64,000 nucleotides of DNA. Origin: Hoplostethus atlanticus (Eukaryota; Chordata; Actinopteri; Trachichthyiformes; Trachichthyidae). The DNA is taken from assembly GCA_034670405.1 (NCBI GenBank), contig JAXDDX010000015.1, positions 3,348,001 to 3,412,000 on the forward strand. The letters are read 5' to 3'. Shown one piece after another: positions 1 through 12,749 of this stretch (positions within the stretch are counted from its first letter, which is position 1; each line of letters begins with the position of its first letter). Made by a program: the position numbers and the translations under genes. The notes beneath the pieces are model-generated. The model did no database searches. It was not told where the DNA came from and worked only from the letters and a program-made list of their open reading frames with translations.

Positions 1-3000
1 AAGTGCGTGTAGCAATATTACAATACCGCATATCTTTGTTTTCATTCGATTGATTGTTGGTTTTACAGAAAAGCCAGTCACGTTCTGGTGCAAATGCATC
101 ATTTCTGAACTTTTTCAACACCTAGCGAGAGAGGATTGTGATAGGACCAGTATAACCTTCATCATAGCAACATTTATCACTGAGCAAAGATCATTTCTTA
201 TGGGGCTGAGGTGGGAAGAATTGTTTTTGAAGGGGCATAGATCTCCCTTAGACATGATGCATGATAGGCTAGGGTGGTAGGGATTGAGACTCCAATGGGT
301 GGGGAGTGTTTGCTCTAAAGCGGAGTGCAGGCTGGAAAGCGAGTTTTGAAAGTCAGAAACCTCAGCACCAGGCGAAGTAATCGTTGAATCACAGCCTTTG
401 ATCAAAAACTCTATTAACCCCCACAGATGTATTGCAGTAATGTTGTGCTATGGGCCTTTTAATCCATCAAAATAAAATAGCAACCTAAATCCAGCATCTA
501 TAGCAAGACTGGATTCCATGCTAAGTTTGAGCAGAAAAAATCAATCACTAGGCACTGTTAATTGGTCACAAGCTTTATTAGTCAAATGCTTTTGATCCTA
601 TCTTTTGATCTTATTATAGTTTATGATGCGTCTTAGATTGACGCTTCAGTCAGATAGCAAAGTTTTTAAATTTTTTACTGAAAAAATAAAGGTTCTGCAA
701 CTACTTTACAACAGAAGTGTTTTTGAGAGGACCCAAGGACAGGTTTTGCCATGAACCAGTAACGTCCCATGCTTCCTGCGGCTACAGCAGCATCCTATTA
801 TGCAGGCACACTCACCCTCTACAGGTGCCAAATCCTTCAAAAAAAATGAGAGAATGGTCCAGCGGTGTTATTAAAGGAAAACTCCACTCTGGGATACACT
901 TGGATATCATCAATTTGTGACATTGCACGTGTTATTTTGTACTGACTTGTTGTAATTTAGGTTTTTTGGTGTACCCATTTTCTCTCAACCTGCCTTGTCT
1001 ACTTCTACTTTAGTTAGTGATTTTGTACTTTTCCCATAATGCCTTTCAACAACCCTAGGACGGGGTTTGAACTTTTTGACCAATCAAAGGTAGGCGTATG
1101 GGCATGTAAATAGCTTGTGGCATGTAGGTGGAGAGAGCGATAGTGATAGCACTAGAACGCAACACGTCTTGTGGCTGTATTGCATTCTGGTCTATTGAGG
1201 CTACTGTCAGTGGAGAAATTGAATTGGTTGTCTCTGACTCTTCTACGATGGATTTCTCCCTGTATGATTGTTGAATGTCGGTGCAAAATGGCCGGTCTAG
1301 AAAGAAACCCTTGCTCTTTGATTCTGATGAGCTGAACCTTTGGCCGGGATTAGGAAAAATATACCGAACAACAAAATGGACCCAGAAATGAAAGCTACCG
1401 ATAACTGTTTTAACATGTTTTAGGGCGGATTTTTCCTTTAGCCATGCTGCAGGCTAGGATGGGCCTTCCTACCTGTGGTGGTTTTCATAGGTATGATTGA
1501 AAGGAAATGCAACACCAAGCACAATCCCCAATAGCTATTTGCTGTGCCTCATTCCCCACCCTCAGGGAACAGGGTTTGCATAAAAAAAGGGTCTGTTTGC
1601 ATAAAATTCCACACGGCCTGCACACAGAAAATCCCATGATTCCTCCTCAGTTTTGTAAGCCCTGAATCTGGATTGCAAACATTGGCAAAGTAATTTCCAC
1701 AATCTTTTTGTGTATGTTACAGTATGTTAAGGGACAGCCGTAAGCGCAGCCTCACTAGCCTTAGCCCCAGTGATCTCAGTACATTCGAATGGATAGAGAG
1801 ACTTTAATTTTAAGTCTTCATCCCTGCATCTTTTCATTGGATTCTGAAAAACTAGCCAGTGGAGTTGGATAGGTCTTCATATTAAATCACGTTTCCTACG
1901 ACAATATGTGTGTTCCCGCCAGAAAATAAGAACATCTTTGATGTGACTAACCCACACGCATCTCCGTCATCTTGGGAAAAAAAATATTTGATGTGTAAAA
2001 TACAGCATATAAATGTCAACTGTGATCCTAAAACAACTGCTTATGTTTATCTGACTAACTATATGGTATTGTCTGATCTCTATCATGATCCAGAGTTCAT
2101 TTTGTGCTGTTAATTAACGCCAAAATAATCAGCAAATGATTAAAAAAATATTTTGCAATATTAATTTAACGCAATGTGCAGTCGTAAACTTTGTGTTTAA
2201 TGTTCCATTGAGTGTGTGTTGTATATAATTAGTCAATGAGAATGAACGTTTGGGGTCCATGCACGTCCGTTAAGCACTGTAAGGCAGTGAGTAAGCACTG
2301 TGAATCCCTCGCTTTGTTTGACTCCTTGCGGGACATAAACTTGGGTTCTGGTAAGTAGCTTGTGTTTTTGTCCCCTTGAAGTGAAAATCCACCTGTATGA
2401 TCTTAGACCGTTCAATCAATACTTGTGTACATGGAAAAAGTCCCTCCCAAAGCTGCATGGAGAACAAATGAAACCACATAATGCAATTTAACATTTGCAT
2501 CATTTGACTTTATTTGATCTGGATGATGTTGCAGGGGTATGGGTACGTACTCTGCTTTGCACTCTGGATAGTCACAGTGTCCGCTGATTTGGTTTCCAGC
2601 AGACCTTTTCCAGGATTTGTCCCTTCATCAGCAACAAAGTCTCTTTTATTCCTAACTTTGGCAGAGACTTTCCTTGCGTTCGCGAATATAGACTGAACTG
2701 CCTTCGATCACTGAAATACTGTGTGAATTCTGTCTTTCTGGATTTTGCCTTTTAAAACACACATTGTCTCAGCTGCTCTTGTTGCTGCTGAAATGCTCTT
2801 ATAGGTTGCATAAAAGGATAGAAATGTTATTACACCTTGAATAGAATTTATCAGTCTAGGCGAGTGCAGAATTGTCATCAAATGCCAGAATCAGGATGAG
2901 GGCTACTGGAGCAGTTTTTGAAATGGCAGCCCTGGCTGACTTGTGCCCCAAATCCTATTCATTTCCATCCTGTTTGTACACTGTATGTGCATTTGTTTAT

Positions 3001-4322
3001 GTGGAATAATCTGTGGAAGAAAATAACCTGCATTTGCAATTTGCCCTCAAAGTGCCCTCAAAACTCACCCATACAGAAAATAAACAGCTGTGATGAACAG
3101 CTGTTATTAAGCTAACCATTTTTTAATCTTTAAATTGAGGAGCAGCTGATTACAAAGCTTAATTAAGAACAGTATTAGTATGATAACACTTTCTTTGTAA
3201 TTTATTTATAGGGAGGTATGTGGAAGACTAGCTTATTAGCCCCTTGCGCGATGTTAGCGTTAGCCATACTAGCACATATCAGCATCAGTGTTTTCAGGTA
3301 GTCGTAAATTCCCACCTGGTAGGTTGTAATTAATTATTGTGTGTGCCAGTTGTCCAGCTTGGAAAAAAAAACACGGGGAGCAACATGGACGCATATGAGA
3401 CTTTCTTTGCCCAGTGTAAAATCCATGCAACAGATAACGTTATAACAACGTTAGCTAGCTAGTTAGCATAAACATTAGCAACTGCAAGTGCAACTTTACA
3501 TTTCAAATTAATATGTTTAGCCATTTACCACACAGGCATTTTGATAGATTTAGGGTCATACATTAAAGTGTTCAGCATTGTATTTTGAGGATTATAAATA
3601 TATTAAAAGTAATGCTGTGTAGCATTTACAGTGTATCCCGCCGTTTTTGACGCAACGTCATAACTGCATCTCAGAACCTCAGGGTTTAGGAAAGTTGCCC
3701 GATGACAATATTTACTACAGTATACATTCACATTACATTTGTGTAATATGTTTTCATGAATTAATATCAGTTGATTGTTGCAACAAATTTTGCTAGTGAC
3801 TATCCATTTTCTTCCTCAAAATCCCTCTATAGATACAGCTGTTTAAGTACTGTGAACTGTCGATTTGGTTTATATGTATCACTACCCAACCTCTTAGTGA
3901 AATACCCAATACAGCACCTTGATAGATGGTTGATAGATGCAATTTGCCTTCACGTACTGTATGTGTTGTGTGCAAGATACAGTAGAGGGCCTCAAGGGTG
4001 TGTGCTGTGACTTCCAAGAGTAAATATTAAGTTACTATAATGATGGATGAGGAGGTTTTGTGTTTCAGTGTCTTAGTTTTGTGGTAGCGTCGGCATCATT
4101 TGCCTCCAAGTAATGTAATAAAAGCTTGATTCCTCATTGTCTCTCTCCTTCTTTCTTTCTAACTTTCTCTTTTACCTATTCTCTCCCTCAATCTCTACCA
4201 CCATCCCTCCCATCTCCCCCTTTCATCTCCTCCTGAACCCTCTCTCCCATTTTCTCTTATATTCTCGTCTACCTATTTTCCTCGCACCACCCCCCTCCCC
4301 CTCTCTCCACCTGTCCTTTCAG
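1..4322 (+). other. ncam1 intron upstream of the transmembrane exon
   Basis: No exon with recognisable Ig or fibronectin III sequence was found here. The stretch ends in a strong pyrimidine-rich tract (about 4136-4320) and the AG at 4321-4322 that opens the transmembrane exon. It contains a TTAA-flanked MITE (871-1441) and AT-rich unique-looking DNA. The exon that would make the GPI-anchored NCAM-120 form lies just before the transmembrane exon in mammals. I could not identify it, so it is further upstream, very divergent or absent. Confidence 0.7.
871..1441 (+). mobile_element. TTAA-flanked MITE, copy 1
   Basis: The element starts with TTAA followed by AGGAAAACTCCACTC and ends with GGGCGGATTTTTCCT followed by TTTAG, a decayed TTAA. 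The ends are imperfect inverted repeats of about 15 bp. The interior aligns by eye along its length with the reverse complement of 5780-6258; shared blocks include AATGCCTTTCAACAAC and CAACCTGCCTTGTCTA. There is no coding capacity. A TTAA target duplication is typical of piggyBac and Kolobok superfamilies; which one is inference. Confidence 0.75.
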
Positions 4323-4539
4323 GTAATTCAGATGCCATCGATGGTGGCTCAGGCCTGGGCACCGGTGCCATCGTAGGCATCCTGATCGTCGTCTTCTTCC
4401 TGCTGTTGGTGGGCGTGGACGTCACCTGCTACTTCCTTAACAAGTGTGGTCTCCTCATGTGCATCGCCGTCAACTTCTGCGGGAAGGCGGGCCCGGGGGC
4501 CAAGAGCAAGGACATCGAGGAGGGCAAGGCAGCATTCAC
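4323..4539 (+). CDS. ncam1: ncam1 exon: transmembrane and juxtamembrane segment
   Basis: This exon anchors the NCAM-140 and NCAM-180 adhesion receptors in the plasma membrane. It opens after a pyrimidine tract and AG at 4321-4322. It reads in frame 4325 as a short extracellular stalk (NSDAIDGGSGLGTGA), a hydrophobic span (IVGILIVVFFLLLVGVDV) and the juxtamembrane block CYFLNKCGLLMCIAVNFCGK. It ends in phase 2 at a GTAAGT donor (4540). The stretch from TGAIVGILIV to EEGKAAF is nearly the same as mammalian NCAM1, which separates it from NCAM2. All four juxtamembrane cysteines, the palmitoylation cluster of NCAM1 that steers it to lipid rafts, are kept. The remaining extracellular exons are outside the window. 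The a or b paralogue cannot be told from sequence alone. Confidence 0.97.
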
Positions 4540-4651
4540 GTAAGTTAGCATATGACCTAGGGCTATGAAATTCATAACAATTGACCAGTTACTGGTTTAA
4601 TCGTGTTTGTGGTGGCGGCTTGCTTAACCCTCTGTTACCTTCTGACAACAG

Positions 4652-4768
4652 GAAAGACGAATCTAAGGAGCCCATCGTTGAGGTGAGAACGGAGGAGGAG
4701 AACACTCCCAACCAAGAAGGAGGGGGTCCCACTGAGCCCAACGAGACCACCCCTTTGACAGAACCTGA
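4652..4768 (+). CDS. ncam1: ncam1 exon: common cytoplasmic segment
   Basis: The 117-nt exon lies only 112 nt after the previous one, between CAACAG (AG 4650-4651) and a consensus GTGAGT donor at 4769. Phase is 2 in and 2 out. It encodes [20 protein letters not shown] followed by [19 protein letters not shown]. In mammalian NCAM1 the matching segment is almost identical and is present in both transmembrane isoforms, where it takes part in intracellular signalling and cytoskeletal contacts. The acidic, serine- and threonine-rich composition is as in the family. Its donor is the choice point: it splices either to 5218 (NCAM-180) or to 9397 (NCAM-140). Confidence 0.97.
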
Positions 4769-5217
4769 GTGAGTAGGAACAGACCACTTCCCCAACCCAG
4801 GGGTGTCCTGAACTGGGTCCTGTATTAATTAATTGACATAGGATAGTACTGGTACTGGTATTTTAAATGACTATAGTAAAATGCGTTCAAACTCGTAGTC
4901 ATCCTAATCCTCAAACCCCGATCTCCTATCTTTCTTTAGTTTGTTGCATTATTTTTGATAGTTTTTGTGGCTGTACCCCTCACTCCGCAAAGATTTTGTT
5001 GCTAACATTTTGATTCTGCAGATTTTTACTTTGACACTGCACGTGACACTCACTCTGTGTGTTTATGCCTTGACCCTCACTCCCCCTCTACCCCCTTATT
5101 TCTCTCGTTGTGCTTTTCTTTCTTTCCCTAACTTTTCCGGTGGCTCTTTGGCTTCTTCTCCCCCGCCCGCCCTCTCCTCTCCCGGTTCTCCTCTTCCTCC
5201 TCCTCCTCACCGAACAG

Positions 5218-5697
5218 GCCCACCGCTGCAGACACCACCTCCACAGTGGTGAACTTGCTCCCCTCCACTGCCACTAACTCAGTTGCTGAGAGCTTTAGCA
5301 CGGCGCAGAGCAGCCCTGCTAGCGAGAGCACCACCCTAACCGCCAGCGCCTCCAGCCCAACCAAAGCCGCCCCCAAGTCCTCCCCCAAAATCAGCCCCGC
5401 TGCCCAGTCCAGCACGCTTAAAGCTAACGTCACTTCCCCTGCTCCCACTGCCCAACCCGACGTGGGGCCCCTGGTCGACCTGAGCGACACCCCTAAAGTT
5501 GCCCCTTTGTCCAACCCGACGCCCCCCGTCTCAGAGCCAGCCAGCCCACCCTCCACTAAAGGTGATGGGCTACAGAGCCAGCGTGACCCAGTCAAATCCC
5601 CTGACAGCGCCCAGAATAAGGACTTACAAATAGACGGCCCCGCCAAGGATGCGCCCAATGCCCTGGGCACAGATTCGACCACACCAGCCCAAGACGA
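5218..5697 (+). CDS. ncam1: ncam1 alternative exon specific to the NCAM-180 isoform
   Basis: The exon follows a long pyrimidine tract and ACAG (AG 5216-5217). It reads in frame 5219 as a Pro/Ser/Thr/Ala-rich disordered segment. TAADTTSTVVNLLPS, ESFSTAQSSPASESTTLT and PLVDLSDTP match the mammalian NCAM-180 insert, which binds spectrin and enriches the isoform at synapses. The proposed donor is GA|GTATGA with GT at 5698-5699. It gives 480 nt (160 codons), keeps phase 2 on both sides and rejoins the shared C-terminal exon in frame. The reading frame itself runs on to a TAA at 5726-5728, so an alternative end there cannot be excluded. The mammalian insert is longer (about 267 residues), so this one is shortened in its low-complexity middle. 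Confidence 0.88.
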
Positions 5698-5779
5698 GTA
5701 TGAACACCTCCATTCCCCCACTCCTTAACTTGACTGTTCTGCTCTGGTAGCATTCCAATAGCGCACTAACATACCATTT

Positions 5780-6258
5780 TTAAAGGAAGAATTCACCCTA
5801 AAACACTGTGAAAAACAGCTATTGGCAGCTATCATTTGCAGCTAACTCAGCTGCAAGGGCTTCTTTCTAGACCGACGTTCAACAATCATACAGGGAGTTA
5901 TGGATACCAATTTCTCCACCAACAGTATAGCTTCAGTAGACCAGAATGCAATGCAGCCACAAGGGGTGTGGCCACAATCATAGACAAACCCCAATGTTCA
6001 CAAACTAGTTGGCTAGCTAGCTAACAGGCGATGCCCATATGCCCAGCTTTGATCGAAAGCAACAAGTTCACACCCCTTCTCTGGGCGTTGTTGAAAGGCA
6101 TTCTGGGAAGCGTAGGAAATCACTACATAGACAAGGCAGGTTGAGGTGGGTACGCCATAAAAGTAAACTGCAACACCTCATCACAAAATAACTGCAATGT
6201 AATGAACATTTTAAATTGATAATATCTAACAGTGTACCCGGGTGAATTTTTCCTTTAA
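5780..6258 (-). mobile_element. TTAA-flanked MITE, copy 2 (inverted relative to copy 1)
   Basis: Both ends carry an intact TTAA duplication (5780-5783 and 6255-6258). The terminal inverted repeats are AGGAAGAATTCACCC at 5784-5798 and GGGTGAATTTTTCCT at 6240-6254, matching at 14 of 15 positions. It is about 479 bp long with no coding capacity. It is the same family as 871-1441 in opposite orientation. The better-kept ends suggest a younger insertion than copy 1. Confidence 0.85.
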
Positions 6259-7719
6259 GGACGCCACGTATGGTTAATGCCGTGCAAGTTATATTGGGAT
6301 GCAACCAGTACGTGCCTGTCTTCATTCAACCTCCACCCTCCACTCGTTTGTCTGTTCACATTTTGTGCTCAACGCTCTTCCTAACCCGCACCACGTCTTT
6401 GCATCTCACTAATGTCACTGCTTTGATTACACAGTTAACTGCATCATTATGGGTGACGTGTAGCCAGATAATGCATTTTGTCTAGATTATGCACACTTCA
6501 GATCATTCAATTAACAGGGCTAATTTGTTTGTGACACATAAATATATGTTGGGTTTGATTTAACATAGAGGGCTTTGAAATGTTAATTATATTTGACTCT
6601 TTGTATTACTATTTGATCAGAATCGTCATTTTCCTTCAAGGCTCCTCCAAGGCTGATGACAGTAGGGAAGCATTATGATGAGTGGCCGTATTATTGTTTG
6701 GAGTATTGCTCTTAGGAATTGGAGTTGTTATCTTCCAGATTACTGACAACCCCTAAGGATGATGAGCAAGCTATCTGGTTTGAGATATATTACCGAAGAT
6801 TACTGACAGTCGCTGCTCTCTCTCACTCCATCTCACACTTGGCTTTTCACTCTGAGGGAGCAGAAGAAGACGTCAGTTATGAATTATGGGGATTTGAGGC
6901 CAAGTTGGATGTGAGGCTCTTGTCAGCTCAGCATCACCTTGATGAAACCACACTTGTCACCGGGGAGATTTGTCTTCATAACTCTGACAGGACTGAAGCA
7001 CAGCTCTCCTACTGATCTATGTGGTGATTTTTCTTCAGCACCCCCATACTGAAATCTCTTGTCAGGCATCCCATGGGTTTATTGGATTTCTGAGCAGCGC
7101 GCTTCTCTCAGGACTTGTTTTTTTTTCTCTTGGCAATAGAAAAATATCCTTGTAAACTATTCCCTCAGAGTCTGGACACCTATAAATCCCTATCACACAA
7201 TGATCATACATGACCATTGGTGCAAGGTGGCGTATCATTTGAGGCTAGCCATATCCGGATAAAAGAAAATGGCTCCCTCATTGCCCTTACTGTTGGACTC
7301 GTTTTCAAAAGCATTCCTGCCAAGGTGGCACTCACAGACTCATGAAATCCATACAGAGCTATCATTAGGGCAGGTGGTCGTGAAGCTTTGAAGCAGACTG
7401 CTTTCAACAGCTGTTGACAGTATAAGGGCATTTTTGAAATGATTGAATGGGAGTAAGCACTATACAGTAAGTGGATCATTCAGTCCTCATTCAGACTGGA
7501 ATAAGGAAAAAGTTACATATTGCAGCTTTAAGGTCATGCTCAAACACCTCAACAAGGTTGTCAAGTATGTATTTCTAGAGTAATGGTGGTACTAGCCGGT
7601 GGTCCAAGAAAAGATACCGAGGCAGATGGGTGCTCGAGCTGGATTTTAGGAGTGCACGCTGGTCCGAGATGAAAGCCCCATCCCTAAAGAACTGAGGTTG
7701 TTGTTTGGCTCATTCTTTA

Positions 7720-7980
7720 AAACTTTTATTTACCCAGTGAATATATGTGGAGCGTTTCAAACACACTGACCCCGGGGCCGCCCAGTTCAGCCAGAGACAT
7801 CTATCACTGGACCACGGAGCAGTTCCATGGGGAGCAGTTGGGGTAAACGCTTCGCTCAAGGCCAGTGCTGTTTGAGGAAGGGAACATCGGGTAGATTTTC
7901 CCAGATGGTCTAGGGATTCATGCCAGCGACATTCTGGTCACGAGCATGCCTCTAACCATCTAGTTTCAAACTTCTGAATC
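7720..7980 (-). repeat. probable tRNA-derived SINE fragment
   Basis: On the minus strand the block reads TGGTTAGAGGC (A-box-like) and then GCTGGCATGAATCCC (B-box-like), spaced as in a tRNA head. A body follows whose plus-strand form includes GCTCAAGGCCAGTG. Such heads on about 250-bp elements are common in teleost genomes. No target duplication was identified, so family assignment is inference. Confidence 0.5.
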
Positions 7981-9396
7981 TCCTTGGGGTTTCAGCGTGT
8001 TTTGCGCATGATGTCTTTTCCCACAGATCAGTCAGTTCATCTACATTTTTGGCTGGGCTGAACCTGGGTTAGTATTCAGCCTCTTGGTGAGAGTGGTGCC
8101 TCTTGGCTGCAGACAAAGATGCCCAGGGGTGGGATGTGTTGATGCCAGGGTGGTGGGTTCTGCTTAAATATTTGTGGGGTACTTTTGTTCCCGCCTCGTG
8201 GAAATCGCAATATGGCGGCCATATTTGATTTACATCATACTCTGCCATTATGAAATGGAAATGGAAACGGGCAAATCCAACGAGCCTTTGGACAAAAGAA
8301 AAATGCAATATCCACCAAAATTATCCTTCAAACAGAGCTGGAGGCCAAATTACTTTATGTTGTTATCATTATATTTATCTCCAAACCAGATAGGTTGAGT
8401 TGTTATTTTGAGCATTAACAGCCTTTATCTTTAGTATCAGTAATGTGCTACATTATGCTAGCTGAGTCTGTTAAAGCTAGTAAACTCACAATTTGACCCA
8501 GTTGGTTCGGAGATGAGTGTAACGTTAGCTAACCTCATGGCTCAACATCAGTCCAGTTGCTGTAGTTGAGTAATTTGACCCCCAGCTCTGCTCATTTCTT
8601 GATGATGATGAAATAAAAAGTAATTTAGTGGATATTCTAGTTTGTTTTTGTCCAAAGAGTCGGTTGAATATTCCTCTGTTTGTGTCTATTTTGATGTCAT
8701 CCAGGTAGGGTTTCCCAGGTAGGTATCACATAATTGCCCTGTTCAATGCAATTTTTGAAAACTCAGAGGACAGAGAAAAGCTAATCATAGTCACGTCGCC
8801 GTAGTTTGTGTAATGTGAGAGTGTTCTTTAACTGGAAGTCGGAGCAGCGCGTTACTGCAAATGGATGCCTACAGGTGTGCGCGTGATAAAAATGGAAACC
8901 GTTCAACGGGAGTGAAATGTGGCTTTAAAGCCTCTCCCCATTGTGTCCCTGCTCCGTCCAGACGGCGTGTAATCCCCTTGTGTGTCGGAGTGTGTGTTGC
9001 GGGTTATGCCTGAGTCTCTCATTCCTCCGTGCATTGTGCTCTACTGTACTGGCCCTGTCTCATCCCACATCAGCATTCATTGTTCCCTGAAAGTAGCTGT
9101 GACATCCATGTGCTCTTATTTGATGTCTGGCTAGGATAGCGAGCTTGATCCTATTATGTGTGAAATACATTCAGTTCCAGGAGGAAAGACAAATTCCCTC
9201 AAAGCATCTTGCATGTTTTTTCCCCCCCCTTTCCTCCTTCGTTCTTTGAAAAATTAGACAAAAGGCAGCTCAGAACAGACATTTTTTTGCTGGGAGAAAG
9301 ACTAGTGATTCATTGTTAACACAATCTCCTCTCTCTTTTTTCTCTCTCTCTCTCTCTCTCTGCGGTTCTCTCTCCCTCTACTCTTTGTCCCTCTAG

Positions 9397-9517
9397 CGGT
9401 AAGACTGTGAAGGACGATAAAACTAAAAGCGAGACGGAGGTGAACAACACCACCGCCGAGGTGAAGATGGTTCCCAACGAGGCTCCCCAAACAAACGGCA
9501 ACGAAAGTAAAGCGTAA
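9397..9517 (+). CDS. ncam1: ncam1 last coding exon: shared C-terminus
   Basis: The exon begins after CCCTCTAG (AG 9395-9396) with one base that completes the split codon from either upstream donor. It then reads GKTVKDDKTKSETEVNNTTA and EVKMVPNEAPQTNGNESKA, followed by TAA at 9515-9517. The ending agrees with mammalian NCAM1, whose tail reads AEVKTVPNDATQTKENESKA; the final NESKA is identical. The lysine- and acid-rich first half is divergent, as is usual for this exon. It serves both NCAM-140 (joined from 4768) and NCAM-180 (joined from 5697). Confidence 0.96.
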
Positions 9518-9560
9518 TCCGCCCCCACCTCGCCAACAGCAGCAAGGAGGAGGAAGGCGA

Positions 9561-9601
9561 TGGGTGGGTTTGGGTGGGTTTTGGGGTGGGTGGGGAGGGG
9601 C
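9561..9601 (+). promoter_or_regulatory. G-quadruplex-type cluster in the ncam1 3' UTR
   Basis: Eight runs of three or four G, separated by 1-4 nt, lie just after the ncam1 stop on the sense strand. This exceeds the four-run minimum for an RNA G-quadruplex. Function is inference. Confidence 0.6.
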
Positions 9602-12173
9602 GCTCACAGTCACAGAAACCTCAGAGCGACGTCACACACCGCCCTATCCAACGACGAAAAAAGAAAAGTTAAAAAAAAAAAACATGGGTCTCTCTCTTCG
9701 GTGTCTTCTGAACAAAAGCGGGGCGTGTTAAGACACGGGGGGGAATGTAAAGACCTCATGCACATGCCTTAGCTCCTTTTATGTTTATTTCCTTATCCGT
9801 TGTTTTTTTTTTTGTTCTGGTCACCTATCTGAAAAAAAAAAGCTAAATTCACACCTGTAGCTCACCCTCCTGGGTTTCCTTTACTATCGTATGTAATCAA
9901 ATCAATGCATCAGCTGCCACTAGATAACCACGGTTGGACTGTAGCTTTACGTCACAGCATACTGCCTTCACGTTGTGCACATGTTACCAATCCTATCCCT
10001 TAGTCTCCTCGTTATGCAGTACCATCATCATTGTAATGGATTACGAGTCTGTTTTTATTGTCGATATTTTGTTGCATTTCAATAATGTGCAGAAGTTGCT
10101 GCCTATTTTAGCTTTTTTGTTTTCTTTTTTTTTTTTTTTAAATGTGTTATTTCCAGGGTTAGCAATTAGAGCATTAGCATGCCTATTTTTTTTGCAAAGT
10201 TATTTCTGTACATGTTGCTGTCCACTTTGTCATTTTTTCTAGTTTATTATTTTTTTTTCTTGAATGTTGACACGGTTTTATTTTGATGAAATGGTGTAGA
10301 CAACAACAAAAAAAAACATAAGAGGACACCGCAGAATAGTGGTTTATTATACCGCAAAAACTAGAGGTCAGGGGGTTGGGGCGGTCAGGGTTGAGGAAAT
10401 GGTCACATTGAAGATTATATATGTTTTGTTAATAATGTTTTTTTGGGGGATTTATTTTGGCAATGTAAGAACACACTTCTATCTCTTTCTCTCTGACATG
10501 CACACACACGCGTACACCTCGATATCCTTTTCCCAGAAGTCTCCTTGAAGCACTTTGGACCGGTCCCTTGCCTGCCTGATGGGGTTTGGGCTTATCGGTG
10601 ACCCTGAAGGCCACAGTATACTTGCTGCAGAAACGAATTTCAAAAGGGACCCGTTTGACAAAGAAGGAAAAAAAAAAACAAAAGCGCCGCATTGGCTTTC
10701 GTGCCCCGCAGTGTGCACAGGCCGAACTAGCAGTGTGACCATCTGCAATCGGTCTAGAATATCACATGATTAGCTGTGTTGCCTTGAGGAAAAGCGTCTC
10801 CATTTCCTTTTCATCACCTTTGTTTCCATCTCTTAACATCTCATGGTCAACTCTTCACAGTGAATGGTTTGGAGGCTCGGCTATCTGCACCTTTACGACC
10901 GGCGAAGCTGCTCCTACATCCTTGTATTCCCTCGGCCGCCGCGGTTGCTGTTGTCCTCTGAGGTTTTGTCGCTTCAACTGTGTTCTATTGTAGGCAAGTT
11001 CAACTCTGTTGTGAGTATGCCGTCGCCTTAAGACTAAAGAAAAAGCCCAAACTATCACAGGTCCCAAGGATTCCTATAGAAAGACAGGCATGCTGAGTAG
11101 CACGGCCCCAAAGTCTGGAGAGTTTAATGTTGGATATGAGTGGTAATGAGCAGCAATGTCTGTATGCCCTTTTAAGAGTAGCCTTTCAACAGGCCTATTT
11201 ATAATTAAGACATTTGGCCATTTTTAAAAAGACCAAGGGAGGAAATAGTTCTGTTGTGTTTTCATGCAGAAAAACTAAATTCAATTATGTGATTTATACA
11301 TTGTCTTATTTAAGCCATAGTACGCCGCTGTGGATTTGGAAGGAAAAAGAAATCGGTCCGACCTTTTTTTGTTGTACAGTGTTCCTCCGACTTTAGACTG
11401 CAAGCTAGTGCACTGTGAATGCGTGAATATCCTAGTGTGAATACATTGTGTTCTTTGTCATAGAGTTTAGAAAAATATGCATAGTTTGATTGTGAGAGAT
11501 GTAGCCGGTAGTACAGATGGCAAAATGCTCCGAGAAAAAAAAACGAAGAAAAAAAAAAATGCAACAAGTCCCAAACAACAGCAACTGGAAAACAAAACGC
11601 CGATGAAAGAGACGACGGTGCCTTCCGATATGAAAATGATGGCACGCGTGTCCATTACGCCTCTAGGGTTTCACATTTCCATCATCCTGCCAGTTTTTCT
11701 TTTTCTTTTACTACATTGCGCAACTGTGAATTTGGAGACACTTAAGCACAGCTTCCTTCGAATTGTGCAGTATATTCAAAATGCATCATCGTGCTGTAGC
11801 TTGTGTGATGGGAATGGAGGCGTGTCCATTCGCATGTGGTGTCAATATTCTCACTTGTGAGTGTCTCGTGAGCTTCTCCTCTACGTAAAGGAAAAGATTT
11901 TGGACTTCTTAACTAAACGTTTGATACCCAGGTCCCATATTCTCCACAACACCAGAAACAGTTGGCTTTTCCAATCAAAAGCAAGCATGCAAAATACTTC
12001 AATTGCGATGGATAATAATTATGGTAGCACTTCCTGATGAAGTTTTGATGAAGGCTTTATGTATTGCATTGATTCGTCTGTTTCCCCAACTTTTCTTTTT
12101 TTGTTTGCTTGAAATGAAAAGTGCTTTTGCTCCACACAGCTCTGACGTGTAATGAAAACGGGAGAAACACGTT

Positions 12174-12179
12174 AATAAA
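12174..12179 (+). terminator. ncam1 polyadenylation signal, proximal candidate
   Basis: AATAAA on the sense strand lies about 2.66 kb after the stop codon. The following sequence has only weak GT-rich character, so this may be a minor site. Confidence 0.45.
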
Positions 12180-12671
12180 ATGAATCCGGAATTACAATAG
12201 AAAAACTGTATGAGATTTAGTTTGTTGTACTGAAAACAAGCTTGAAAATGCGTAATTCAAATGCCATACTCATGTGGGACCAATTTCCATGCAAGTTTAC
12301 GAGTATTTTATTTTTTATTTTTTTGCACTCGTGTCACGACTAGTGAAATTTATTCCAGGAAAGACACCGGGTTAACCAATCCCTTGTTCAAATACCTCAA
12401 AAATGCAGGAAAAGTGGAGGCCTTGCTTTTTTTTCTCTCTCTTCTTTGAGTCGACCACTTGAGTCAGATTTTTGAGGATTTAATTAGGAGAAAAAAACAC
12501 ACTTCAACTTCAGTCAGACAGGAGACTGGTGCCTCCACTCCCAACACCTCATCCACACTCAGTCATTCCTATTCAAAGCTCCCTGTTAAGGTTGTCTCTC
12601 TGTATACAGATTTGAACTAGGTGAAATACTGGTATCACTCTCTCTCTCTCTCTCTCCCCAACTGTCACCGG

Positions 12672-12679
12672 TGTAAATA
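12672..12679 (+). promoter_or_regulatory. Pumilio-type site in the ncam1 3' UTR
   Basis: TGTAAATA fits the UGUANAUA consensus bound by Pumilio proteins. Use is inferred from its place in the 3' UTR of a neuronal gene. Confidence 0.4.
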
Positions 12680-12743
12680 CTGAATACTAACTGATAAAAG
12701 GAAAACATTTTGACTTTGCATTCTGCCAGAAATTCTTGTGTTC

Positions 12744-12749
12744 AATAAA
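12744..12749 (+). terminator. ncam1 polyadenylation signal, distal and likely main
   Basis: AATAAA is followed within 20-50 nt by T- and GT-rich sequence (about 12780-12792), which is the usual arrangement for cleavage near 12,765-12,775. No ncam1-like sequence is seen beyond it. Confidence 0.65.

Larger units (their letters stand above)
5698..9396 (+). other. last ncam1 intron
   Basis: An intron of about 3.7 kb runs from the proposed 180-exon donor to the pyrimidine tract (about 9336-9394) and AG at 9395-9396. It holds the second TTAA MITE (5780-6258), a SINE-like fragment near 7.7-8.0 kb and otherwise unremarkable AT-rich sequence. No further exon was recognised. Confidence 0.8.
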